A DNA stretch of 64,000 nucleotides from Triglochin maritima (Eukaryota; Streptophyta; Magnoliopsida; Alismatales; Juncaginaceae), in contig OY821771.1 in assembly GCA_963682175.1 (NCBI GenBank), forward strand, positions 42,428,201 to 42,492,200. The letters are read 5' to 3'. This document shows, one piece after another, positions 46,207 to 58,686 of this stretch. The position numbers and the translations under genes were made by a program. Under the pieces are notes generated by a model. That model worked only from the letters and a program-made list of their open reading frames with translations. It made no database searches and was not told the DNA's origin. Each line of letters starts with the position of its first letter. The stretch's first letter is position 1.

Positions 46207-47239
46207 TTTTTTTTTTATTTAAAAAAGGTAGATTGCATTAAAGGAAATATTTGTTTTGGAGCTATGAAGCCACAGCCCCTACATAAGGCAAAATTTGGGA
46301 TTTATAAAATCCCACAATACAAGTTAATAGTATCAAAACATAAGCATATTGATATGGCGACTAATTGCCACCATCAGCCTGCCCAATGCGGTGAGATCAG
46401 GATCAACAGGTGCAACAGATACGATAGGAGGAGATGAATAGGCGATCAAGGAAGAGAAGTGGTCGTACGGATCTCCAAGATAAGAAATTTTGGCACTTTT
46501 TATGCTCCCTGCCACCTCAAGTTCCTCTCCACTTCTTTTTAAGTTTAACTGTCCAAAACATAGCCAAATCAAAAGCTGATTTAATGACAACATCCCAATC
46601 AAGTGATGATTTTCTAAAAATCCTATTATTTCTTTCAATCCATGTGTACCAATGAACTGCAATAAACAATGTGTTCCAAGCGGTTGGTTTGAGACAGCTT
46701 GTTCGTGGCTTTTGACAAGAAGTCAAAATTGTTTTCAATTTCTAAATTTACATCTAATGCAATTATATCCTGCAAAATATTTTAGATGTTTTGACACTTG
46801 GAAAAAAAAGATCAACAGATTCATCATCATGATCATACTTAGAACACGTGAGTCAGTGAGTGGTGTATTAATACCTTTCTTCTGTAGTAGTACCCTAGTA
46901 AGTAGTCTATTTCTAGATAACAACCAAAAAAATACTTTTACTTTCTGAGGAGATGGATTTCTCCATATCATATTGTATAAAGGACATCTAAATTCCCTGT
47001 CATTCAAGAGTTTATAAAAACTCTTACAAGTGAATTTTCCGGATTTGATTAATGACCATATTCTTTTATCCTTAGTCCCTAGAACAGGAGAGAAGACAGC
47101 GTATACTTGATATAACCTATAGCATTTAGATTCATTAAGGGGTTGTTTAAAATGTTCATGTATCCTGCTTTGATGAAGAAACACATTTTGGAAAATCTCA
47201 TCTAATGTACAAAATATAAGATGTTCAAATATAAAATGT
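46207..47239 (-). mobile_element. 5'-truncated L1-type LINE
   Basis: On the minus strand the region encodes the zf-RVT C-terminal part of a LINE: IWSLIKSGKFTCKSFYKLLN, then IWRNPSPQKVKVFFWLLSRN and RLLTRVLLQKKGI. A frame-shifted AVHWYTWIERNNRIF follows. It ends in a poly(A) tail (T-run at about 46207-46218 on the plus strand). Target duplications CATCTTGAATGTTC (46193-46206) and CATCTTAAATGTTC (47240-47253) flank it with one mismatch. No reverse-transcriptase core remains, so it was dead on arrival. Confidence 0.9.
46735..47184 (-). pseudogene. LINE zf-RVT domain fragment
   Basis: The 149-residue frame carries the Trp-rich zf-RVT pattern described for the LINE. The Cys residues expected after the KKGI block are not in frame, because of a shift near 46880. 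Confidence 0.8.
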
Positions 47240-47539
47240 CATCTTAAATGTTCATGTTGTGTCAACCATGTTTTATCACTAAAGCATGTTTATGTGTCAT
47301 TTCTAGGTGAAGGGTGGGTGAGTCTAGCTTTACTCAGCCCAATTGGGTACGTGGGTGTCAATCTTCACAAGCCACACTTAATTGCTTTTAGAGAAACGTA
47401 CATGTAACATACATAAAGCTTGAGCGAGGCCAACTTGTGGATTGTTGGAGTTATCACCGGCAGAAAAAGGAGATATCTTTGATGGAATGGAAATTAAAGA
47501 AATGGAAATTAAAGAAATGTGTTCCGTTCGACCAGTGAG

Positions 47540-48226
47540 ACTCCTCCCGAACTAACTCGTTTAACACTCCAACTAACTTGTTCAACACTCCAACTAACTC
47601 GATCCACACTCCACCTAATTTGTTCAACACTCCAACTAACTCGATCCACACTCCAACTAACTTGATCCAGCCTCTAACTAACTCGCTCAACACTTCAACT
47701 AACTCGATCCAGACTCGGACTAACTCGTTCAACACTCCAACTAACTCGATCCAAACTCGGACTAACTCGCTCAACACGTCAACTAACTCGATCCAAACTC
47801 GAATTAACTCGTTCAACACCACAACTAACTCGAACTAACTCGTTCAACACCACAACTAACTTGATCCAGACTCCAACTAACATGATCCATACGCAGTCGA
47901 CCGAAAAATATGTTCTGTTCAACCCGTGACACTACCCACGAACCAACTCGTCCAACACTCCAACTAACTCGTTCAATACTCCAATTAACTACATTCAGAC
48001 TCGAACTAACTCGATCAACACTCGATCTAGACTCGAATTAACTCGATTCACACTCCAACTAACTCGTTCAACACTCCAACTAACTCGTTCAACACTCAAA
48101 CTAACTCGTTCAACACTCAAACTAACTCGATCCAGACTTGAACTAACTCGATCTACACTCCAACTAACTCGATTCAGGCTCGGACTAACTCGTTCAACAC
48201 TTCAACTAACTCGTTCCATACTGGGT
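47540..48226. repeat. 21-bp tandem array (AACTAACTCGTTCAACACTCC)
   Basis: About 30 degenerate copies of a 21-bp unit with the core ACTAACTCGATCCACACTCC or CGTTCAACACTCCAACTAAC. The array resumes at 50440-50650 after the solo LTR. Because 21 is a multiple of three, both strands stay open and give heptad-like peptides, which are artefacts. Confidence 0.9.
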
Positions 48227-48231
48227 AAAAC

Positions 48232-50390
48232 TGTAGGATTTCGTGTCCACATGTATGTATATATTTTAAAAAAATTAATACCAACATACAAGAACGATTT
48301 CATAATTTCATTGATTTTACGTACAAGTATTTGTTTATTCTAATATCATGCAATCCTACACATACTAAAATAAACAAAAGAGAGAGGATCATACCCAAAG
48401 GTTCTCTAAAAACTTTCAGAAAATTCGGAGTTCCGTTGCTCGTCGAATCGCCCGCCAATTTGCCTCCAAGTGTTCACCAAACTCTAAACAAGATTAGAGA
48501 GAAATGAACTACTCAAACAATATCTAATTAAGCTTAGAATCTAGCTAATAACTCATTTTTAAGCTCCTGAAATTTCTATCTCCAAAACTTAAAACTATTA
48601 AGAGATTTTCGTGGTGATTAAGGGAGAGATTAATGAGAGAGAGAATGTATGCATTAACATAAACAAGTAGGATGAGGGGTCCTTTTATAGGATCCCAAAA
48701 CATCCTTATTAAGAACTACTCTGTAGTCCTGATCTCTTGCTTATTCTCTCCTAAAATTAATATCAATTTGTCACATAAGCATCCTAAAAACGTTTGATCA
48801 AATCTGAAATTAATCCAACGCATGATCAGATTATTCTCTTAATAATTCAGGAAGAAATCGTGTTGTTCGGTTGACCGAGAATTCTTCTTAGTTAACCGAA
48901 CCATTCGGTTTTAACACATGTTCGGTGGACCGTGAGCTAGACGGTCGACTGAATATGCATGAGAAAAATTCTCTTGAAAAATTCGGACAATCCGCGTCTT
49001 GCTTCGGTCGACCGTTGACCCACCAAAATTTCTCCTGGTGAATCTTCATCGGACGACCATGTCACCTTCGGTCTACCAAAAATATCCCAAGATGTCTCCT
49101 GGATATTTTCTCTCGGTTGACCGTTCACGCTCGGTCAACCGAACCCAATTGTCCAGGCTCCCTAGACAATTTCGGTCAACCAATTGTGTTTTACCCGTTC
49201 CCCGTTTAGATGACTATTCTAAAGACACCTCGGTCTACCGAACCCTGACCCCGATTTTGTCTTTGTCAAATTTTGGATTTATTTCTAACAAAATTTGATC
49301 TTTTGGGATTTTAGCAAACTCATATCTTATGTAATATATTATATTATGTAATATTAAATTATTACACTACATAATATATACACCTCATATGAATTTATTA
49401 TTATTCTAATTATGTCAATTCTCAAGACATATTGATTTTATTCATTCACCACATGTGTCTTTTTTTCACATGAAACCCGACACATCATATGAACTCAAAA
49501 TCAAGCTTCTTATTTCCCAGTTTTGTGGTGTGACCTATAGGAGGATTTAAGTCAAATTGGCAGCGATATTAAACACTTAATATCTCAAACTATAAGTGGT
49601 ATCTAGCTACACATTATAGTTACCTAATTAACGTAGATGTCTTTGTTCCACTTTAACTAAAACACGATCCATTTAGTGATATAAGTGCACCACTTGTGTC
49701 CGTCCCTTGCCTCATGATATTAAGAATATATACAAAGTAGAAATGTGTCACATTTGTATTATATTCATTTCTTGATCTTTTTAAGTTAATTATAACTATG
49801 TAACTTAACTCAAATTACATTGTGCACATTATAATTTTACTCTATCAAGGGGTCCACTAATATCATCACTCAATTAAGAGGGGCAATGATAATCGTTTGA
49901 CTAGCTATCCTTTCCAGCACAAGTCATGTTGAACCAACTATTGTCTTTATCACTATACTCATTGATAGCTTTTGACAATAATCAAATTAAGCACTTCTTG
50001 AGTGAAAAGATATAAGCCAAGACACAATAAAACATTAATGACACAAACACAATTTCATAATGTTTATTTGTTAGGTCTATTCAATATATAAAAGTAATTT
50101 TTTCCTATTTTATATACTCGTGTCGTCAATTATTTGTAGAGCTACAACAATCGATGACCAACACGACAATCTTATCTCGGTGATTAATGTTCCATGTTAA
50201 TTACCATGATTGTGAATAACTTTTGATTTATGAAAATCATTATCTTTTAGAGTTCTACGGCTAAGGACCAAACGTTTCTTCCTTAATACTTCTAAAAGAC
50301 GAATATCATAATCAATGAACAAAATGTTTGCACATCTAATTCATAACAATTGACATATAAAAGTAAAACTTTTAGAACATGTTCCTTTCA
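48232..50390 (+). mobile_element. Solo LTR, family A copy 2
   Basis: The 2,159-bp insertion begins TGTAGGATTTCGTGTCC and ends TTCCTTTCA, flanked by the exact duplication AAAAC (48227-48231 and 50391-50395). It interrupts the 21-bp array. CGGTNNACCG-type sites fill 48868-49240, including 19-bp pairs at 48923/48942 and 49050/49069. Confidence 0.93.
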
Positions 50391-50439
50391 AAAACATTAT
50401 TTCGGTGTGGTCCGTGAAAGTGGTACCAAATCAAACTAA

Positions 50440-50650
50440 GTTGATCTAGACTCCAACTAACTCGATCCAGACGCATTGGTGGACCGAAAAATGTGTTCTG
50501 TTCGACCGGTGAGACTCCCCTCGAACCAACTCGTCTAACACTCCAACTAACTCGTTCAACACTCCAACCAACTCGTTCAACACTCCAACTAACTCTCTAG
50601 ACTTGCATTAACTCAATCCACACTCCAACTAACTCGATCCAGACACCGCT
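50440..50650. repeat. 21-bp tandem array, right part
   Basis: It has the same ACTCGTTCAACACTCCAACT units as at 47.5-48.2 kb, continuing after the solo LTR. Confidence 0.85.
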
Positions 50651-52138
50651 CACCTGGAAAATGTGTTCCGTTCGATCGGAAAATGTTAGATTTGGGAAGG
50701 TTTGGGATGAGACAAATTCGGTTAGATTTGGGTATAAATTTTGGTTTTGGTTAGAGATGTGAGGAGGGGTAAAATGGTAAAAATAATAATTTAAGGTTAA
50801 ACTTATGAATTATGAATTATGATTACTATATAAGTTTTAAGAAGATGTATGACTTAAATATAAAGTTGACTTTTCAACACCTTTATCTTTAAGTGGAGGA
50901 TGATGTTTTGTGACCTTGAATTAATTTTACTTATGCTTCTTTAAATGTTGGAACTAAAACATATGTTTGTGAATACTTTCCAATGTTGTAGTTGACTAGT
51001 TGATTGGAAAATAATCCTCTGTTATGAGTACATCATAATAATCAAATGTCAAGTTCGATAGTAAATCTACATGAGCCATATGGAACATACATGAGTCAAT
51101 TTGTATATATCCTATTTGGATATTCTTTTTTTATAATTATGTGGAGTTTTTTTTTTTGGTGCACATCAAAGAGATGTTTGCATTGAAATGACTTGGACTT
51201 GAAGACATGGTTCGCTTAATTCTCATCGATTTCACTTTCAAGTAAGGTGTTCATCTTCCTGCTTTCTAAGGATGGTTCCTGTTTGCTAATGATGGTTCCT
51301 GTTTGCTCTTAATTCTCATGTCATCAGTGCTAACATTTGCTAAAAATAATCAATGGGTCGGATCAATAGTCCAAGCAAGCAATTGAAAAAAAAAGTAACT
51401 GTCACTTTCTATCATTAGAAGCGACTTTCACCTCGAACCGACTGATTAGAAGACTAAAACGTGTTTATGAAGTGAAAGAAATATATCAACTCAATTTGCG
51501 CAATGCTCATACAATCAAAATGGATACGTTCAGTCATTGAACTAATTGAGTCCATTATCGTGGAATTGCATAAACGGAATACATACATTCAAAATACACA
51601 CTTCTGAGACATTGAACTAATGGAGTCCATTATTGTGGATTTGCATAAATGGAATACAGAAATAAAAAATAGTCACGTTTTGAGTCATTGAACTAATGGA
51701 GTCCAATATTGTGAATTTGCAAAAATGGAGTGCAAAAATTATCGGACAAGTGAAAAAAACAATAAATCCTATATACATCTTCACGAACAAACTGTTGTTG
51801 GGAGAGCTAGTCACACAATGTTAATTGTTAAACACTAAAATTTTACAATAATTTATAATAGAATTGATCCACCATCCATAACCCTAGTGACCAAATCTCA
51901 CAAATCCCAGCAGTAAACCTCTAGCAGTGATGATATGTACTCAAAGCCGCAATAATCTCAAGAAATCCCATGTATCAGAAGTTTTCGAACAATATGATTA
52001 CTTCATTTCAAATTGATGAAGCAAGAGGTTCTACGATCATAATAACTCTTTATTGGATGCTCTGCATGTCCAACCAAAGAATAGGGAAAATATAATGTTC
52101 CACGTCGTTTGCACCTTTGATTCTCAAAGATCATTTTT
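50651..52138. repeat. Mostly unassigned, with a ~76-bp triplicate at 51.53-51.74 kb
   Basis: Three diverged copies of a unit with CATTGAACTAATGGAGTCCA and TTGTGGATTTGCATAAATGG lie at about 51535, 51612 and 51690. Nothing else is recognisable. Confidence 0.65.
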
Positions 52139-52487
52139 TAAGTGACATAAAGTACACTGACCATGACCTGAACAACCTGATCATGAACTTTTTTTCTTCC
52201 GAATCAGTTTTATTTTTCTTCCACATCAGTTTATATTTTCTCAACCATGTTTCTTCTCTTTCTTACACTATTCACCTCTTGACCACAATTCAACACAACT
52301 CATCTCTCTCGTCCACATCATTTCAGAGTCGTGGGCCAAAATCAAAAAAATAGAATACATATTTTAAAAAAATAAAATATAAAAGATTAAAACTAATTTT
52401 AAAAAAACAAAAAAAATCAAACGCTTTAAAAACGTGCTGGACAGATCGACGGGGTCGTGGGGACGCACCCGTTAGTGATGCCCTTAA
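52139..52487. mobile_element. Harbinger-type MITE (approximate ends)
   Basis: The start TTAAGTGACATAAAGTAC and the reverse complement of the end (TTAAGGGCATCACTAACGG) are weak inverted repeats next to TTA/TAA. Internal CT-rich runs (CTTCCACATCAG, CCACATCATTTC) match the 58.7 kb element. Confidence 0.55.
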
Positions 52488-53329
52488 AGAGATTCCAATT
52501 AAGAGTACCGTATCTGCCGCATGAGTTTGTATGAAGTAAGCTTTCATCATCACATATACTATTCATGCTATTCTCAGTGCGTTTCTGACTTTTCTCGTTA
52601 CCTTTTCATTTGATACTGTTAATGTTCATTTCATTCCACCACATATCTTAGAGCCGAAGAATTTCCTTTTCTAATGATTCTAGGAATCATGAAAACAACA
52701 TTGCAACATTTACATTTTTCAGCATTCTTCAGCGGTAGGTGGTGTATCTGTCCTGTGTAATTTCTTCACCATGCACTTGCACTTCAATAATAGAAGTGGT
52801 GTGAGCGGTAAAAGATTGACCCCACTTATTGAAACAAGAGGGTTATTGACATGAAATGTTACCTAACATTACAGATGAGTCTTAAGATAAGCATTAAATC
52901 TATGGCCAAGTAAAAAAAAAACCAATAATTAACAACAATCATTACAGATATCTAGTTGAAGCTCATCATTATTGAAGTGTCCTTGGCTAATTCAAGCAAT
53001 CCAATCTCAAACAGAATATGGTTCAAGCCAATTGTTGAAGTCAGAAAAACATTGGGTAGCATCATTAGCGGAAAAAAGCCCAAACAGGATATGGCTTGAG
53101 CTAGTATCTAAAAATTGTCCACATCATCAGAGGAGCTTTGGGAACAGAAAAAGGTTCATTGGTGAAAGAAAATAGATCGGTTGCTTTCATCGAACACAAC
53201 TACAATCAATTTAAGTTTGAAGATGTAATTGGCAAAAGTGGGGAAGAAAAATAACTGATAGAACTCGTTGAATCTAAGCTTGGCCGATCACTGAATGTTC
53301 CTAATGGTGTGGTAACATTCTGATGTTAT

Positions 53330-56300
53330 TCATTCACTTCCAGTTGCCATCAGAAATTCACCCTCACATACCACATCACCTCCAACATACGCTTTTCCTT
53401 CCATCTTTGCTATTCCAAAGCGCTTCTGTAACTTCACGAGTGTCATTCTCATCACTAACGTATCCCCTGCAATGACGGGCTTACGGAATCTCACTTTGTC
53501 AATCCCTGCAAAGAAGAAATTTTCACGAGAACCACCAACTTCTGGTTGCAGCATAACAAGACCACCAACCTGGGCCATGGCCTGGTAAAAGAGCAGAAAC
53601 ATGACATGAAGTTATTAACTCGAAATGTTCACTTGGGACTCCAGTTAAGTTTATTGATCAGTTGAACATTTGCATAGCTGAGATACATATATACATATTG
53701 GACGAGGTCAAATCTTCATTATCAGAGACAAGTATGAAATTAGTAATAGTACACCAGAAATAGGTAAAGAAAACTGTGCCTTAAACCTGTTTCCTATCTC
53801 CAATGAAATAAGATCTCATTCTATTGGCTAGTTGCAACCTTTGAGGATCCCCCAAGAGAATAACTTTCTATGTAGCTTCGTTGGTGCTAAGCAAAATCCA
53901 ACATAGTCTGGGGAAAATTATTGGTCAGCTTTATTGGTATTAGTCCATCCAACTCCTAGAAGAAATACTTAGTGACTCGAGAGTCCAAGCAATCTGGCAG
54001 CATTGTTTGTAAATCAATAAGATGGGCAAGGTTGGTGCGGAAGGCTCCCGGCATATTTTTTTTTTCTTTATATGTTACTATGTCATTATATTTCAAGAAT
54101 TGTGAAAGTGATTGCTCCCGGGACTCAAACCCCTGATCTTTCGGCCACAAAGCAGTTTCCTAACAATGGCTCCATGGGCCGCCCACTAACATTGTTTGTA
54201 AACCAAAATGGAAATAATCCAACAGTTACGATCGTCTTGAAAATACTAAAGCAAGTTTCAGCATTTCAACAACATGTCCAAGGTAAGATTTTGCAAGAGA
54301 TTCATAGTGAAAATCATGCACAGAAACAGAGAAGACTCTTGCTACCAAATACTACACAACATGAGCATTACCCATCATACCAGTACTACAATCTTCTCAT
54401 TATTCTATGTGAAGTTCTCTAAAAAAGTCAGGTGACACTAATCTCTTTAAAAGACATGCATGTGAATTTTTTATGAATTCCTTTATAACATTAGAAGGAT
54501 GGGTCTAACTGCAGTGCGTGGACCTATGACGACTGGAGCAAATAAACATGTTGGTATTGTTAGAAACACAAGCTTCCAAGAACTGCCGGTAGAGTGCAGC
54601 ACGTCCAACATCGTCTTAGTACAAACAAACCAGCAAACATTGCTGGAGGTGAAAATTTTCTTTCAGTGCTTACATACAAAACGATCTATTCCATCTGAAA
54701 GATGAATTGATAAAGCATCATGGTGCAGGAGATAAATGGGACAGAATATTAGAAATTTAGCTTAATAAAGATACCAAATGGATCATTGAGTACTAGAAAT
54801 TAGGAATTTAGGCGCAAAACGTGTATTTGCTTGCACTGATTTTTTTCACATACACCACTTTTTAGAAAGAAAAAAAAGAAACGTAGAAGGATTTTTTTAG
54901 GCTGACTTTTGTCTTTTTTTATATAAACACCCTATGTGGGTAAATTATGAAACTAATGGTGAAAATTGGAAACCAGTGTGAAGTTGTTAAAACCTTAAAG
55001 TTAGTAAATTGCAATGCTGGTCTATGATTGTAGTTGTATGCCCATGCTCACAAGCTTAGTTCTACATCTTGTTTTCTGAAGCAGAAGGAAATAGCATATA
55101 TCAGCAAAAATGTGGCACGGACTAGGTCTTTGAAACAAGCAGCCACTACAGTCTACAAGAATGACAATCAGTTTCCAACTGATGTGCTTGTCTGTCAATA
55201 TTTTAGAAAGTTGTATTTGTTGGATGCAAATGCTAATGTTATTAAACAATCTCAATTCTCACAATATAAGGCTTGGGTCGAGATCCAGCACAGTAAATGT
55301 CCTTCCTATGTCCTTTTGTAGAAAAATAAATTGCATTGCGGCAAAGACAACATTGTAGGCTCCAAATCTTCCTCAGTTATTCACTTGGGCAAGTGAACAC
55401 TATGGATATTGTTTTACCCACCACAGAGAATGGTCCTGTATGCATCTCCGATGATGTCACATTCCATTATACTGCAAATCATTTATCAAATAGTAACCAA
55501 CAATAACTAAATCATATATCCTGAAATCCAGTTAGACCATTAACCATCAGATGTTACAGGTTTTTGCCATATAGCTATTTTAGGTATTGGCTAGAAGGAG
55601 CCCATCTTAGCTGCTACATTATTGTGCATGAGATACAGTTTTCAGTCAAACTCGAATGAGTTAAGTTGCTGCCCATGGCGTCTTGGAATGGTGGATCTGT
55701 CTTGCCGTAAATCTTCCCTAACTAATGAAGGCTTTTCGCCTCAAATTGTCCACAAAGGATATTAGAAATTTTGGGATGCTTTAACAGGATGGACTTGATA
55801 TGTACTGCATCACAATTCGTTTTATGTAGACTTTTTTCAATTTTCAAAAATCAGCACACTTTCATAAATTCAGAGTCAAAAGGAAAACCTGCACAAAAAG
55901 GTTGGGCAACCTACTCTTTGTGCAATGTAACCAAAATCGAAGTATAGATTCTTTGAGAAATGAGAAGGGAAAAGGTTATGATTCTTTGATCCCATCTGTC
56001 AGTGATACATAAGATGACAACGAGATGGTTGTACAGATATAAGATCTATTTCCTAACAGCGATGCTGACATGGTTAAAAGATAGAGATTTCAGTAGGCTG
56101 ACCTCAAAGACACAGATTACAACTTGGTGGACCACAACATCAGCAAGGCTAAATAAACTTGAGACCAAAGACCGAAGAATGGAGAACAAGAAGAAAATTG
56201 TTATCAAGTATCAATACACCAAACTTGAAGACAATGATAATGTTGGTGTTAGTGGTGATGAATGATGCTAGGAAATGGAGAACCTCAACAATAACAACAA

Positions 56301-57742
56301 AACCTTCAATCTCAAACTAGTCGGGGTAGGCTAAAAATGGAGAACCTCAACAGAATATTTCTTTTGTTGAATAGACTTTGGCACATTATTGATACAAACT
56401 TCTACTACACCTACCAATTAAAAAAAATTCTACTACACCTAAACATAAAAAAAGAACCAAATGGTGTAAGATAAATAGAGAAGACATGAGTGAAATCAAA
56501 AGCCTAACAAAAAGATACAGTGTGTAACACCCTAAAAATAGGAGAATGTTGTGGGACGATGAACTTGTGAGTAACAGATTGGAGTGGGGCAGTGTGGGTT
56601 GGGGCAAAACATTACAACAATTTGAAGTGGAGTTGGAGTGAAATTCACAAGTAAAGTTTAGGCAAAATTTCAGATAAGCTTCTCTAAGGGTACATTCCTT
56701 CCAAGAAAACTAGTTTACTACACACAAACTAAGGATAGCTCAGCTGGGAGAAGCCCAGCCAGACACAAAAAGGATAATCATCAAAAAAACATTGCCAAAC
56801 ATAATACAAAAGAGAACAAGTTGTATGATATTTCGAGGTGGTATTACATGAATCGAATGGACACGAGTGGAATAAAAAACCCAATAAAGTCATAAAATGA
56901 GTAACACCTGAACATAGGAAGATATCGTGACCTTGTGGGACAGTCAACTCGTGGGTGACGGACCTGACAAGAACCCATATGGACCTCACATGGACCTAGG
57001 AACGAAATGTTACACGATGTAGTTGACAATTTCAAAGTAGAGTTGGGCAAATTTTCAGTTTAAGCTGCGGAAAGATAAAGATCTAAAATAATCATGAAAC
57101 ACAAATGAGGATATTCAGCTGGGAGAAACTTAGTCCAGGCACAAAAAATATTATCATCAAATATAGACACATATTTATTTTAAACAAAAGATGTCACTTT
57201 CACTTGCACTAGCATCAAAATTTAACGAAAACTACCAACAAAACAGCAAAAGTGACCACCAAAAAACAATCCAATGCCGAAGAAATTACCTCGATCATGA
57301 GCACACCGGGCATAATCGGCCTTTCCGGAAAATGGCCAGGAAAGAAATTATCATTGATTGTCACATTCTTAATCGCAACGGCAGACACGCCGGCCTCGTA
57401 CTCCACCACTCTATCCACCAGCAGGAACGGAAACCTGAAAACCCCCAAAAGCCGTCACCTTTCCGGCCCAAATACCAAACCCTCCCACAAAACCCTTACT
57501 CGCACCCACCTGTGGGGCAGAATGTCGCGGATTTGGTTGATGTCCATCACGGTGGGGAAAGCGGGGAAGCGCTTTTCGATGGGGACGGTGGGGTTGGCTT
57601 CGGAGGAGGAGCAGCGGGAGAGGAAGCGGCGAGGGCGGAGCGGGAGGGGGAGCTGGATGGGAGGAGTTGGGAAGGTGAGAGGGAGGGGGTGGTGGGTCGG
57701 GGAGGGGACAGAGAGGGGTTTGGGTATGAGGGGTGTGGTCAT
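53330..57742 (-). CDS. FabZ: Plastid 3-hydroxyacyl-ACP dehydratase FabZ
   Basis: There are three exons, 57510-57742, 57290-57434 and 53330-53581, with GT-AG borders, giving 209 residues. The first about 50 residues ([20 protein letters not shown], Ser/Pro/Arg-rich) look like a chloroplast transit peptide. The hot-dog domain follows: [32 protein letters not shown], then [18 protein letters not shown] with the catalytic His and, by family alignment, the Glu of MIEAMAQ. It ends with [20 protein letters not shown] and [17 protein letters not shown]. It dehydrates 3-hydroxyacyl-ACP in type II fatty acid synthesis. Intron one is 75 bp. Intron two is 3.7 kb and holds a SINE and an RTE-like scrap. 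The gene appears intact. Confidence 0.96.
54018..54189 (-). mobile_element. tRNA-derived SINE in FabZ intron 2
   Basis: On the minus strand, GCGGCCCATGGAGCCATTG leads to a box-B-like GGGTTTGAGTCCCGG, then an AT stretch and CCGGGAGCCTTCCGCACC, which resembles the 3' part of plant Au-SINEs. It is flanked by the 17-bp duplication CATTGTTTGTAAATCAA (54001-54017) and CATTGTTTGTAAACCAA (54190-54206). Total 172 bp. Confidence 0.85.
55360..57060. other. Distal half of FabZ intron 2 (mostly unassigned)
   Basis: It contains a roughly 100-bp motif occurring twice (about 56520-56620 and 56905-57020). The motif has GTAACACC, GGACGATGAACTTGTGAGT-like and AACATTACAAC-like parts. No exon is visible. Confidence 0.4.
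56291..56334 (-). mobile_element. 44-bp scrap of an RTE-type LINE 3' end
   Basis: The 44 bases include CAAACTAGTCGGGGTAGGCT preceded by ATAACAACAAAACC. On the minus strand this reads as the conserved 3' end of plant RTE elements with a (TTG)n-like tail. It is flanked by an exact 18-bp duplication AAATGGAGAACCTCAACA (56273-56290 and 56335-56352). Confidence 0.75.
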
Positions 57743-58138
57743 GGTGGAGGATCAGAAGAGAATGGAGGTGGTGATGGTGGAACAAGAACAAGAAGATCTG
57801 TTGTGGTGGCGGAGGTAACGAGGTTGTGCTAAAACAGCTAATCCGGGGATTATTTAGTTTTAAAAGTTTTTGAGCTTTTCGTCCATGATATGAATATCTA
57901 AAGTAAGTAGTAACAATAGGCTTTTGGTCCATGATACGAAGATCCAAGGGTCTTTGAGTTCCAGCAGTCTTGTACCAATATTTGGAAGATGTGATTTAAA
58001 ATGGAAATAGAGAATAGTAGATTAGATAAAATAAAAATCTAAAATTTATTTAGTCCATGTCAAGCTGTATTATTAGGGCCGTAAATGAGTAGATCAAAAT
58101 GCTTAACCGTCCTAACCGAACGGACGTGTGAGATTACA

Positions 58139-58464
58139 TAGGGGAGAACAACTTCCGGTCCGGTCCGGGTTTTTGGACCGGACCGGTTCGGTCCGGACCG
58201 AAACCAACCGGTCTGGGTTTCGGTCCGGCCCACCGGAGCGATTCGGGTTTCGGTCCGGTCTGGTCCGGTTCCGGACCAAAATCCAAAAATCCCCACAAAA
58301 GTTCGGTCCGGTCCGGGTTTTTGGACCGGACCGGACCGATCGGTCTGGGTTCGGTCCAGACCGAACCTGACCGGTCCGGTCTTCGGTCCAAACCCCTGAG
58401 AGAATCCGGGTCTGGTCCGGTCTGGGTCCGGTCCGGTCCGAGTCCGGACCGATGCTCACCCTTA
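58139..58464. mobile_element. hAT MITE of GGTCCGGACC repeats
   Basis: It starts TAGGGGAGAACA and its reverse-complemented end starts TAAGGGTGAGCA, with an exact 8-bp duplication AGATTACA (58131-58138 and 58465-58472). The interior is almost wholly GGTCCGGACCGG permutations, so very GC-rich and self-complementary. Confidence 0.9.
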
Positions 58465-58686
58465 AGATTACAGGTTGTAAAAAATTATAATTGTTTAATA
58501 AATAGATAGATAAAGATGGTGAAAATCATAACCGTTTAATAAATAGACGAGTAAATGTACATGATTTCACCGATCTGTTTAACCCTGAAACATAATGCAA
58601 ATCCTAGCACAATAACGATTTTGGATGATGGTAAACTTAAAGCTATGGTGGAAGGAATGACTATTGATGTCGTTGATGAGTTCTAA

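Noticed and set aside
47454..47838. Open frames of 122 and 86 aa with heptad repeats on both strands
   Set aside because: They follow from a 21-bp tandem repeat, whose period is a multiple of three. No start context or domain supports coding.
41818..50390. One 8.6 kb LTR retrotransposon with 2.2 kb LTRs
   Set aside because: Each LTR has its own target duplication, no PBS or purine tract borders the inner sides, and no Gag-Pol lies between.
47540..50650. CRISPR-like array
   Set aside because: Units are contiguous 21-mers without unique spacers, and the DNA is plant.
54018..54189. tRNA gene suggested by the GGGTTTGAGTCCCGG box
   Set aside because: No cloverleaf can be drawn, and the long duplications with an A/T-rich tail identify a SINE.
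57191..57947. Large overlapping frames of 213, 188 and 178 aa around FabZ exons 1-2
   Set aside because: They are shadows of the FabZ exons and their GC-rich transit-peptide region.
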